DNA from: Xanthobacter autotrophicus Py2
Lineage (GTDB): Bacteria > Pseudomonadota > Alphaproteobacteria > Rhizobiales > Xanthobacteraceae
Length of the DNA stretch: 64,000 nucleotides
Direction of reading: 5' to 3'
Assembly: GCA_000017645.1 (NCBI GenBank)
Contig: CP000782.1
Location: 124,001-188,000, forward strand
In this document: piece after piece, positions 17,429 through 25,262 of the stretch
How the letters are laid out: each line of letters starts with the position of its first letter
Numbering within the stretch: position 1 is the stretch's first letter
Made by a program: the position numbers and the translations under genes
The notes under the pieces: model-generated
Seen by the model: the letters and a program-made list of their open reading frames with translations, nothing else
Databases searched by the model: none
Told to the model about the DNA's origin: nothing

Positions 17429-18760
17429 ATGCCCGACCGCCACATCCTTGGAGTACCGCTATCCGACGAAGCTCCATCCGCCGGGCGGGTGATCGTCACT
17501 TATGGCCGCAGCCTGATGGCGTTGGCCATCGCCCGCTCTCTGCACGAGCATGGGGTCGATGTGATCGGCTGCGATGATGTGAACATGACCGTCCTCTCCT
17601 TTTCGCGCCATGTGATGGACAATTTCACTCACACCGCTTTCGAGAAGGATGAAGAACAGGCGCTGGCCGATTTCGAAGAGGCTGTGCGCAGATACGCACC
17701 AGAGGACGACCGCCCCTATGTGCTGATGCCGGCTTTTCGCGATGCGCGCCTGTTTGCCAAATACCGCGAACGCTTCGAGCCGGCGATCCGCGTCGCGGCA
17801 CCGGACCTCGCCTCCATCGAGATGATCTCGCCCAAGGATCACTTCGCCCGCTTCCTGGAAGCATCCGGCCTGCCGGGGCCCGCCACCCGCATCCTTGAGC
17901 CGGGAACGTTCCGAAACGGTCTGCCCGCGGACCTTGCCGCAGATCTCCCGCTCATCGCCAAGCCGACCGATGGCGTGGGCGGGCGCGGCGTGAAAATGAT
18001 CAGGGATCGGACCGCGCTGGACACCTATCTGAAGGCCGCAGGTCCGGAACGCCCGATCCTGTTGCAGGAACTGGTGGAGGGCGAGGACTATTGCGTCTCC
18101 ATCATCGCCGATCATGGAGATTTGGCGGGGATCGTCGTTTATCGCAACCTCGCCCAATTCCCCCGCGAGGCGGGTGCCGGCGCCGTTCGCGAGACGGTGG
18201 ACGACACGCCCTTCAGGGAAGCGGCCCGCGCCCTGCTCAAGGCGACAGGATGGAACGGCGTGGGAGAGATCGACTTTCGCTGGAACGGCGACCCATCGAC
18301 GCCGCCGAAAATGATCGAGATGAACCCCCGCTACTGGGCCGGGCTCTACCATTCCATGTCCTCGGGCGTGGATTTCCCCTGGCTGGCCTTCCAGCTGGCG
18401 GCGGGCCGCGCGCTGCCGGCGGCCGATCCGCACGCCGTCCTGCAAGGCCACCGCACCCGCACCCCGGGGGCATGGATCCTCTCCGCGGCCCAGGATCTGG
18501 CCGCCTCCGACCCCGATCTGGAGCGCGCCGCCGAAGCCTGGGCGCAAAGCCGCAGGGACGCCTCACGCAAGGAAATCCTGTCGGCGGCGAACCGGTTATT
18601 GGAATCGGCGAGCGCCGCCGCGAAAGGCGCGCGCGTCTTCAAGGAGTTCCGCAAGCGCCTGGAAGAGCAGAAGGACCTGCCTTCCGAGCTTGATTTCGAC
18701 GACGATCCCGCCGTGGGCCTGGGCATATTGTTCGTGGTGTCCAGCCTGCTCAAGCATCGC
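17429..18760 (+). CDS. ATP-grasp ligase, reading frame diverted at its 3' end
   Basis: The ATG at 17429 has AGAGGGAA upstream. N-terminal pre-grasp fold: VIVTYGRSLMALAIARSLHE; ATP-grasp core: LIAKPTDGVGGRGVKMI (nucleotide loop), LQELVEGEDYCVSII, and EMNPRYWAGLYH (metal-binding Glu/Asn). It resembles carbamoyl-phosphate-synthase-like carboxylate-amine ligases of unknown substrate. Homology-like sequence ends at SSLLKHRE near 18756; the same frame then stays open, as nonsense, to a stop at 19222. Dropping one base at about 18757 joins it smoothly to the C26 amidohydrolase frame, giving one 719-residue chain (17429-19589). So this is either a fusion enzyme broken by a 1-base insertion, a frameshift-translated fusion, or a sequencing error. 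Confidence 0.78.
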
Positions 18761-19589
18761 GAAGCTGCCACCGGAGTTCAGGTACGCTGCACCTCAGGCG
18801 ACCGACAAGGCTCGCTCCGGCCGCACGGGCAGGCCCGCCACCTCCCGTCGCTACGATGCCGGCGGACGTCCCATCATCGGCGTCACCAAGCCGGACGAAG
18901 GCGATTGGATGGCCTACCACGCCATGCGTTTCGCGATCTGGTTGGCAGGGGGCAAAGCCACGGCCATTACATCAAAGGCCCCGCGCGACCCCCATTCGGT
19001 GGATGGCCTGCTTTTCGGGGGAGGTTCGGATGTTTTCCCCAACCGCTATGGCGGCGCTCCGAAGACGGGCCACCGGTACGACCTCGCCCGCGACGACATG
19101 GAGGCGTCCTGGGCGCAGGCGGCGCTGGAGCACGACATTCCAGTCCTGGGCGTCTGCCGGGGCAAGCAGATGCTGAACGTGCTGGAGGGCGGCACCCTCT
19201 ACCCGGACCTCAGCCACCATGAAGAGAATTATCCCACCAGCTTTCTGCGCTGCATCTTTTACCGCAAGACCGTATTTCTGACGCCCGATGGCTGGCTGGC
19301 GCGGTTATCAGGTCGTGAGCAGCTGGCGGTCAACTCCATCCATACCCAGGCGGTAAAGGATCTGGGCGCAGGCTTCAAGGTGACCGGTGCGGAGGCCAAC
19401 GGCCTCATCCAGGCCATCGAGCATGAAACCCGCTCCTTCTGCGTAGGTGTACAGTTCCATCCGGAATTCCTGCTGCACCGCGCCTTCGCGCGCCGGATCT
19501 TCAAATCCCTCGTCGCGGTCGCGCGGGCCCGCCGCCTTGGATTCGCCCAGGGGACGGCGGGCAATAAGTCGCAATTGGCTGCGGAATGA
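18757..19589 (+). CDS. Gamma-glutamyl-gamma-aminobutyrate hydrolase-family (peptidase C26) domain
   Basis: Frame +1 relative to the ATP-grasp part. Class I glutamine-amidotransferase fold: RPIIGVTKPDEGDWMAYHAM, GLLFGGGSDVFPNRYGG, VLGVCRGKQMLNVLEGGTL (nucleophile Cys in GVCRGKQ) and GVQFHPEFLLHRAF (His and Glu of the triad). It therefore has a complete C26 triad, as in PuuD, which cleaves gamma-glutamyl amides. There is no ATG, GTG or ribosome site before the domain; the only in-frame initiator upstream is a TTG at 18690 buried in the ATP-grasp gene. That is why I treat it as the C-terminal half of a split fusion. The next 249 bases (19590-19838) hold no gene I can support. Confidence 0.78.
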
Positions 19590-19838
19590 GGCGAGGCTCC
19601 TCCCCGCCGAGGCGGCTTCATGGCGAGGAGCATTTCCTATTTTTGCACTTGCTGATCAGGGCGCGCCAGGGTGAGACCATCTGGAGGAGATCCATTCACC
19701 CACCTCAGCCGGGCATTCTCCTCGGTTGGATCAGACCGCGACGGAGCCGTCGTCTGCGGAACGGTGCTCTGCGCCTGCAACGGATCCCTTCATAAAAGGT
19801 TCGTTCGATCGTACTATATTTACAAAAGGCGATAGTCG

Positions 19839-20523
19839 ATGAGCTTGCACACATCCGGTCAGTCGGCGAATGGCCATGAATCACGCAGTATGAAAACGAG
19901 AAGGCAGCTGATCGAAGCTGCAATCGATGTCTTTGGCCGCATAGGGTTCGAGGGAACCACCACGTGCATGCTGGCCAAATGGCGGACGTCACATTGTCCG
20001 CCATTCCTTATCATTTCGGTGGCAAGCGCGAGCTCTACATGGAAGCGGCCCGAGAGATCGCCGATTACGCTCACGTGCGGGTAGGTGCTCTTTGCGCCAT
20101 CCTGGACGATCCCGCCATGACGATCCCGCCATCGCCTCGCCCGAAGAGCGGCTTGAGAAGGCCCTGACCGGTTACCTGCGCGTCCTGCTCGACGATGCCG
20201 AGCCCTGCACCTGGGCCTCTTTCTTCGCCCGTTGCGCCTATGACAATGACGAAGCCTTCCAGCTCATCCACGATCAGGCCATTGCCCCCTTTCAGGAAAA
20301 ACTCGTCGCAGCGGTGCGGATGATCGCGCCCGCATCCATCAATGATGAATCCGTCCGGCTCCGCGTGACCGCCATCGTCACTGGGATAGCCGGATTCCGG
20401 CTGCTGCGCGGCATCCTCCTGCGCGGCATGGATTGGACGGAGTTCAAGTCGGCGCACATGGCGAAGGTCGATGCCCTCATCCATGGCCTGACCCGCAGTG
20501 ACCTGTTGACCGGCACGCCATAG
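19839..20523 (+). pseudogene. TetR-family regulator (CerR-like C-terminal domain), two frameshifts
   Basis: Three frames must be joined to read one regulator. Frame 1: RRQLIEAAIDVFGRIGFEGT then TTTCMLAK. A missing base in the AAA at about 19978 moves to frame 2: MADVTLSAIPYHFGGKRELY, MEAAREIADYAHVR. A perfect 14-bp tandem duplication (20105-20132) then shifts to frame 3: ASPEERLEKALTGYLRVLLD through to the stop at 20523. Removing the missing-base effect and one duplicate copy restores a ~225-residue TetR protein with a helix-turn-helix and a C-terminal domain of the CerR/YbiH type. The reader should treat it as inactive unless the frameshifts are artefacts. Confidence 0.82.
20105..20132 (+). 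repeat. 14-bp perfect tandem duplication inside tetR
   Basis: GACGATCCCGCCAT occurs twice back to back (20105-20118 and 20119-20132). Fourteen bases is not a multiple of three, so the duplication alone breaks the reading frame of the tetR gene. One copy gives a natural ILDDPAIASPEERL junction. Confidence 0.95.
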
Positions 20524-20589
20524 TCCGCAGCGCCACGCCAAATTCCCGCCGGGAAGACGTCCCAACGCGTAAACTTAAGGAGTCTGTTC

Positions 20590-21198
20590 ATGACAGAGCA
20601 ATCGTCCGCCCACGAAACCATCGCCTGGGCCAAGCAACGGCTCGACGAAGTCGACGCCATGGTCGCTCAGACCGAGAAAGCCGCCGGCGAGCTTCAGCAG
20701 GCAGCCCGCGGCAACGCCGATCTGGCGCTCTCCCGCCTGCGCGACTCCCAAGCCAAGCTGAAGGAGCAGGTTGCGCTTCTGCAAGCTCAGGCGGACGAAA
20801 CGAAGGGCGCGGTCTTGATGGCGCAGAAGGCCGTGGAAGAGGAATGGGTGGAAGTGGAATCCGCCTTCCAGGCTTTCCTGGCGTCCGCCGGCGAGCAATC
20901 CGATGTGGTCCGAAAGGCCATCTCCGCGCGGGTCGAAGCCCAGCGCAAGTCCTTCGAGCGCGCGCTGAACGGTCTGAAGGCGCAGGCCGAAACCGCCGTC
21001 GAGAAGGCAAGCATCGAATTCGATACCGCCATGACACGACTCAGCGAAGAAGCAGAGAAGGCCAAGGTGAAGCTCGGCCAGGCACCAAGCGCGGGCGAGG
21101 AGACCTGGGAGGCGATCAAGGCTGGCATCGCCGAGACGAAGGCGGTTCACGAAAAGACCGTCAAAAAGATCACCGAAGCACTGGCGAAGCTGTTCTGA
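20590..21198 (+). CDS. Cytoplasmic all-helical coiled-coil protein (phasin-like)
   Basis: 202 aa with AAGGAG nine bases before ATG. No signal peptide or membrane segment. Almost entirely Ala/Glu/Lys/Gln-rich helices, e.g. ETIAWAKQRLDEVDAMVAQT and KASIEFDTAMTRLSEEAEKA, which predict long coiled coils. The composition fits phasins or other granule- or envelope-associated coiled coils, but there is no signature I can name. It is a paralogue of the next gene: both start their helical part with an AIAW(A/S)(K/Q)xRLxE(V/L)DA pattern. The two are 79 bases apart and probably co-transcribed, downstream of the broken tetR. Confidence 0.7.
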   Translation: MTEQSSAHETIAWAKQRLDEVDAMVAQTEKAAGELQQAARGNADLALSRLRDSQAKLKEQVALLQAQADETKGAVLMAQKAVEEEWVEVESAFQAFLASAGEQSDVVRKAISARVEAQRKSFERALNGLKAQAETAVEKASIEFDTAMTRLSEEAEKAKVKLGQAPSAGEETWEAIKAGIAETKAVHEKTVKKITEALAKLF

Positions 21199-21277
21199 TC
21201 CGAACGCCCGGCGGCGCGCGGCTTTCGGCGCCCCGTTCCATTTGACGCAAATGTCGACAATATCAGGGAGAAATACG

Positions 21278-22078
21278 ATGCCCTTTCGCGCCTGGAAGAT
21301 GGGTGCCGCGCTGTTCGGCTGGATCGCTATCCTGCCGGCGGCCACCGCCCACGCAGAAGACCCCGCGACGACCCCTGCTCCGGCGGCCGCGCCGGCACAG
21401 GGCGCGGCTCCTGAGGTGAAACCGGCACCCGCTCCGGCGGCCGCCCCCTCCTCCACGACTGTGCCGGCCGATCCGTCCCTGACCCGACAGGCCATCGCCT
21501 GGTCGCAGGAGCGGCTTGCCGAACTGGATGCCAGCGTCTTGGTCGTGGAAGAAAATGCGGCTGAGCTCAAGGGCGCCGTGAAGGCGAAGGCCGATGCGGC
21601 CGTCAAACAGCTGCAGGAGACGCGCGACGCCTATCGGGCCAAGGCCGAGGCGATGCTCGACAACAGTCGCACGTGGACGGCGGCACAGATCACCGACGCC
21701 CGCAAGTCCCTGGACGACAGCTGGAAGACCTTCCAGAAGGAAGTCGATACCTATCTGGATGAGGTCCACGCCGATTTCGACACGCGCAAGGCGGTGCTTC
21801 TCGCTCAGGTCGAAGCCCGCCAGAAGGCCTTGGAAAGCACCATCTCCAAGCTCAAGGCCGATGCCGCCAAGCTCGCCCAGGACCAGCGCGCGGCCGTCGA
21901 CAAGCAGATCGCGGCACTGGAGAAGAAGGTTGAGGAGCTCAAGGCGCGGGCGGCCAGCCTGAAGAAGGCCAGTGCGAGCTCTTGGGACAAGGCGAAGCAG
22001 GCCTACGAGGATGTGCGCACGCGTGTCGTCGAGACCTATCAATCCATCCGCGACTCCCTTTCCGACGCCATGAAGTGA
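21278..22078 (+). CDS. Exported coiled-coil paralogue of the preceding gene
   Basis: 266 aa from ATG 21278 with AGGGAGAAA upstream (a TTG at 21242 is an alternative). Signal peptide to about residue 25 (ATAHA-ED), a Pro/Ala linker (residues ~28-68), then ~190 residues of charged helix such as QAIAWSQERLAELDASVLVV and QKALESTISKLKADAAKLAQ. Predicted to lie in the periplasm or be anchored to the envelope through the helix. The core repeats the layout of the cytoplasmic neighbour, so the pair seems to have arisen by duplication followed by gain or loss of a signal peptide. Function unknown. Confidence 0.7.
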   Translation: MPFRAWKMGAALFGWIAILPAATAHAEDPATTPAPAAAPAQGAAPEVKPAPAPAAAPSSTTVPADPSLTRQAIAWSQERLAELDASVLVVEENAAELKGAVKAKADAAVKQLQETRDAYRAKAEAMLDNSRTWTAAQITDARKSLDDSWKTFQKEVDTYLDEVHADFDTRKAVLLAQVEARQKALESTISKLKADAAKLAQDQRAAVDKQIAALEKKVEELKARAASLKKASASSWDKAKQAYEDVRTRVVETYQSIRDSLSDAMK

Positions 22079-22097
22079 GCGCTGAATAGATGCATGC

Positions 22098-22130
22098 CTC
22101 CTCGCGCCGGCCCATGATCGGCGCGAGGAG
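22098..22130. terminator. 12-bp perfect hairpin after the coiled-coil genes
   Basis: CTCCTCGCGCCG - 9-base loop - CGGCGCGAGGAG. It lies 19 bases after the stop at 22078 and about 60 bases downstream of the opposing tetR stop (22191), so it may terminate both. No T-run follows; strength is uncertain. Confidence 0.65.
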
Positions 22131-22190
22131 CTTCGCATATGTCAGCGTCGTGCCGCAGCAGCGTGATGTTGACGGCCGATGAGCCTATGC

Positions 22191-22892
22191 CTATGCCCTG
22201 GAGCGCCCGGAGCGGGGCAACTTTGCTGAAAGCCTCTTGGGCTCCGACTCCAGACCGCCCATCGACAGACCATCCATGAGAAGGTCGAACTGGGCATCGA
22301 TGAACATCTTCACGTCGATCTGATGCCGGTCGTCGAACAGAAGCCACCAGACGTTCAGGAGCAGCGCCGGGCTGAAGATGAGCTCGGGGTATCGGAGCGC
22401 CGGCGTGGCGCGAAACTCCCCGGCTTTGATGCCGGCAGCGATCATCTCGCGCAGGCGTTCGAGGAACGGCACCAGGAACTCCCGGTGGTGGCGCTCGACG
22501 AGATCGGGAAACCGCGCGCCTTCAGCGATCAGGAACCGCATCACCTCTCGGCCCACGCGCTCCTCGGCGATGAAACGGAACAGAAAGTCGAGCAGAGCGC
22601 GCAGCCGGACCCCGAACGGACCTTCGAGCGCGGCAACAAAGCTGGTCACCTCGTCGAAGATGGGCCGCGAGACGTGACGGATCATCTCGTCGAAGACGCG
22701 TTCCTTGGTCTCGAAGTAGAAATAGATGGTGCCCTTGGTCACGCCGACGCGCTTCGCCACGTCTTCGAGCCGGGTCGCGGCGTAGCCGTGCTTGGCGAAT
22801 TCCTCGAATGCCGCCTCGAGGATTTCGCCCGGTCGGTCCGCCTTGCGGCGCATCCGGGCCTTGGTCGGTGCGTTCATGGCTTGTCTACCCAT
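22191..22892 (-). CDS. TetR/AcrR-family repressor of the RND efflux operon
   Basis: 233 aa, ATG 22892 (ATG 22877 possible). Helix-turn-helix at residues ~20-70: PGEILEAAFEEFAKHGYAAT, RLEDVAKRVGVTKGTIYFYF, ETKERVF. The C-terminal domain is of the AcrR/TetR_C type seen next to efflux pumps. It is divergent from the adaptor gene at 23053, with a strong palindrome in between (22953-22974), the standard layout for a local pump repressor. Ligands are unknown. Confidence 0.88.
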   Translation of the reverse strand: MGRQAMNAPTKARMRRKADRPGEILEAAFEEFAKHGYAATRLEDVAKRVGVTKGTIYFYFETKERVFDEMIRHVSRPIFDEVTSFVAALEGPFGVRLRALLDFLFRFIAEERVGREVMRFLIAEGARFPDLVERHHREFLVPFLERLREMIAAGIKAGEFRATPALRYPELIFSPALLLNVWWLLFDDRHQIDVKMFIDAQFDLLMDGLSMGGLESEPKRLSAKLPRSGRSRA

Positions 22893-22952
22893 TCGTGAGC
22901 GTGCCTGGCCGCATGCAAGCGACGCGACGTTTCGCCGGAAACCAATCTATCT

Positions 22953-22974
22953 ATTGACTTACGAGTTAGTCAAT
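22953..22974. promoter_or_regulatory. TetR-type operator between repressor and RND pump
   Basis: ATTGACT - 8 bases - AGTCAAT: perfect 7-bp arms, total 22 bp, in the divergent intergenic region. The left arm contains TTGACT, which could serve as a -35 hexamer for the rightward pump promoter, so repressor binding would block RNA polymerase. Role inferred from symmetry and location. Confidence 0.75.
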
Positions 22975-23052
22975 AATATCCACGAAGGCCTAACATTCGG
23001 ATCGCCCAGGGATGAGGCGGTTCGGCATGCGCCTTGTTGTGAGCCTGCATCC

Positions 23053-24192
23053 ATGATCGACCCCATTCCCGCCCGCCGCTCCGATCGATGGTCGAGCGCG
23101 TGGCCCGTTGCGAGACCCGCAGGGCCGCTGGTATTGATGTTGGTGCTCATGCAAGCCCTGGCGGGCTGCGACCGCGCGGACTCCGTGGCGACGGCGAAGC
23201 AGCCTATTCTTGTTCGCGTCCAGACCGTGCAGATGGTCGACAGAACGATCTCGATCGTCCTGACCGGAGACGTGCAGGCCCGAACCCTTGCGCAACTCTC
23301 CTTCCGCGTGACCGGGCGGGTGACCGAACGTCTGGTGGACGTGGGCGCGCATGTTGAGGCCGGCGACGTCCTGGCGCGCCTCGCTCCCACGGAACAGCAG
23401 GCCGATCTCGCCGCCGCTACCGCGGCGGTCGCAGCAGCCGAATCCCGGCTCAAGGTCGCCACCGCCAATTTCGAGCGGCAGAAGACGCTCCTCGCCAAGG
23501 GCTTCACCACGCGTGCGGCCTACGATCAGGCGCAGGAAGCGTTGGGCGGCGCTAAGAGCGCACTCGAGGTGGCCAAGGCGCAGCTCGGCACCGCCAAGGA
23601 CGCGCTGACCTACACCGAACTGCGGGCAAGCGCGGCCGGCGTCATCACCGTCCGCAATCTCGAAGCAGGACAGGTGGCGCAGGCGGCGCTTTCGGTCTTC
23701 ACGCTGGCGCAGGACGGGGACAGGGACGCCGTGTTCGATGTGCACGAGACATTCTTCCGGGAAGCGGAGAGCGACAGGATCGCGCTGGCCCTCGTCTCCG
23801 ATCCTGCGGTGACCGCGACGGGGCACGTGCGGGAAATCTCGCCGACCGTGGATCCCAAGACCGGCACGGTGCACGTGAAGGTGGCCATCGAGAACCCGCC
23901 TGCGGCGATGACCCTGGGCAGCCCGGTCACCGGCACCGCGACCTGGAAGCCGGAGCAACGGATCGTTCTGCCATGGAGCGCGCTCGCTGCGGTGGGTGCC
24001 ACGCCCGCCGTCTGGCGCCTGGACCGGGCCAGCAAGACGGTCTCCCTGAAGACGGTGACCGTCGATGATTACGGAACGGGGACGATCGTGATCTCCCATG
24101 GGCTCGCGCCCGGGGATGTGGTCGTTGTCGAAGGCGGCAAGCTGCTGAGCCCCGGCCAGATTGTTACATATGACGCGGAGAGCCGGTCGTGA
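23053..24192 (+). CDS. RND efflux periplasmic adaptor lipoprotein (first of two)
   Basis: 379 aa from ATG 23053. Lipoprotein signal with LMQALAGC (lipobox Cys ~ residue 39). Standard adaptor order: lipoyl half FRVTGRVTERLVDVGAHVEA, alpha-hairpin (residues ~120-190), second half GVITVRNLEAGQVAQ, then beta-barrel and membrane-proximal domains. It is anchored in the inner membrane and links the RND permease to an outer-membrane channel that is not encoded here. The stop overlaps the next start as GTGA. Confidence 0.9.
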   Translation: MIDPIPARRSDRWSSAWPVARPAGPLVLMLVLMQALAGCDRADSVATAKQPILVRVQTVQMVDRTISIVLTGDVQARTLAQLSFRVTGRVTERLVDVGAHVEAGDVLARLAPTEQQADLAAATAAVAAAESRLKVATANFERQKTLLAKGFTTRAAYDQAQEALGGAKSALEVAKAQLGTAKDALTYTELRASAAGVITVRNLEAGQVAQAALSVFTLAQDGDRDAVFDVHETFFREAESDRIALALVSDPAVTATGHVREISPTVDPKTGTVHVKVAIENPPAAMTLGSPVTGTATWKPEQRIVLPWSALAAVGATPAVWRLDRASKTVSLKTVTVDDYGTGTIVISHGLAPGDVVVVEGGKLLSPGQIVTYDAESRS

Positions 24193-25262
24193 AAAAGATG
24201 CCGCTCCTCCTCATTCTCGTCGCCTGTTCCGCCCTCGCCGGCTGCAACGAAGAGACCTCGCCGGCTAAGCCTCCGCGGCCGGTCTTGTCGACCGTCGTCA
24301 GGCCCGTCGCCACCGGGAACGTCGTGACCGTCGGCACCATCGAGCCCCAGTTCAAGACGGAGCTGAGCTTTCGCTCGCTGGGGCGGCTCGTCGCGCGGCC
24401 GGTCGGTGTCGGCGACCGGGTGGAGAAGGATCAGGTCGTCGCGGCGATTGATGATGCCGCGCTCAAGCTCGCCGTGCGCTCTGCCGTTGCCGAAGTCGCC
24501 AATGCCCAGTCCCAGCTGGCCAACGCCTCCGGTGTGGAGGATCGTCAGCGTACGCTCCTCGAAACCGCATCCACCAGCCGCGCCACGTTCGAGACGTCCG
24601 AGCAGGGGCGTGCCGCCGCCCAGGCCTCGATGGCGAAGGCTCAGGCCAATCTCGTCAAGGCCCGCGAGCAGCTCGGCTATGCGCAGCTGAAGGCGGACTT
24701 CGCCGGTGTCGTCACGACGGTGGGGGCCGAAGTCGGCCAGGTGGTGGCGCCAGGCGAACGGATCGTCACCGTCGCGCGGCCAGATGTGCGCGAGGCCGTG
24801 ATCGACGTGGGCGAGGATCTGGTGGGCGAGCTCAGGATCGGAACCCCGTTCATCGTGAGCCTGCGACGCGATGCGTCCGTCACCGCCAACGGCAAGGTCC
24901 GGGAGATCGCGCCTCAAGCCGACGCGGCGACCCGCACACGCCGTATCCGTATCGGGCTCGACCAACCGCCGGACAGTTTTCGGCTCGGCACGACGATCAC
25001 CGCCAAGCCGGCGGTCGTGCGCGCGATCGCCCTCTTCGTGCCGGCGGGCGCCGTCTTCGATCGCGACGGGAAGACCTTCGTCTGGCGCGTCGAGGCGTCC
25101 AGCCAGACGGTCGTCCTGCAGCATGTCCAAGTCGCAGACGTCAGCGACGGGCGCAGACGCGTGATCTCAGGCGTCGAAGCCGGCATGCGAGTGGTCACGG
25201 CCGGCATCCACTCTCTTTCCGACGGCCAAAAGGTCCGCATCGAGCAGGAAGCCCAGCCGTGA
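24189..25262 (+). CDS. RND efflux periplasmic adaptor lipoprotein (second of two)
   Basis: 357 aa, GTG start within the 4-base overlap with the first adaptor. Lipobox ALAGC near residue 19. Lipoyl motifs FRSLGRLVARPVGVGDRVEK and GVVTTVGAEVGQVVAPGER flank a hairpin. Clearly homologous to the first adaptor but divergent. Pumps with two adaptors are known (for example TriABC of Pseudomonas, where both are needed), so the two proteins may assemble as a heteromeric ring. The stop overlaps the permease start as GTGA, giving tight translational coupling. Confidence 0.9.
   Translation: MKKMPLLLILVACSALAGCNEETSPAKPPRPVLSTVVRPVATGNVVTVGTIEPQFKTELSFRSLGRLVARPVGVGDRVEKDQVVAAIDDAALKLAVRSAVAEVANAQSQLANASGVEDRQRTLLETASTSRATFETSEQGRAAAQASMAKAQANLVKAREQLGYAQLKADFAGVVTTVGAEVGQVVAPGERIVTVARPDVREAVIDVGEDLVGELRIGTPFIVSLRRDASVTANGKVREIAPQADAATRTRRIRIGLDQPPDSFRLGTTITAKPAVVRAIALFVPAGAVFDRDGKTFVWRVEASSQTVVLQHVQVADVSDGRRRVISGVEAGMRVVTAGIHSLSDGQKVRIEQEAQP

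Noticed and set aside
18690..19589. C26 amidohydrolase as an independent gene from a TTG at 18690
   Set aside because: The TTG has no ribosome site and sits inside the ATP-grasp coding sequence. The first ~25 residues it would add are the ATP-grasp gene read out of frame, so I prefer a fusion with a +1 shift.
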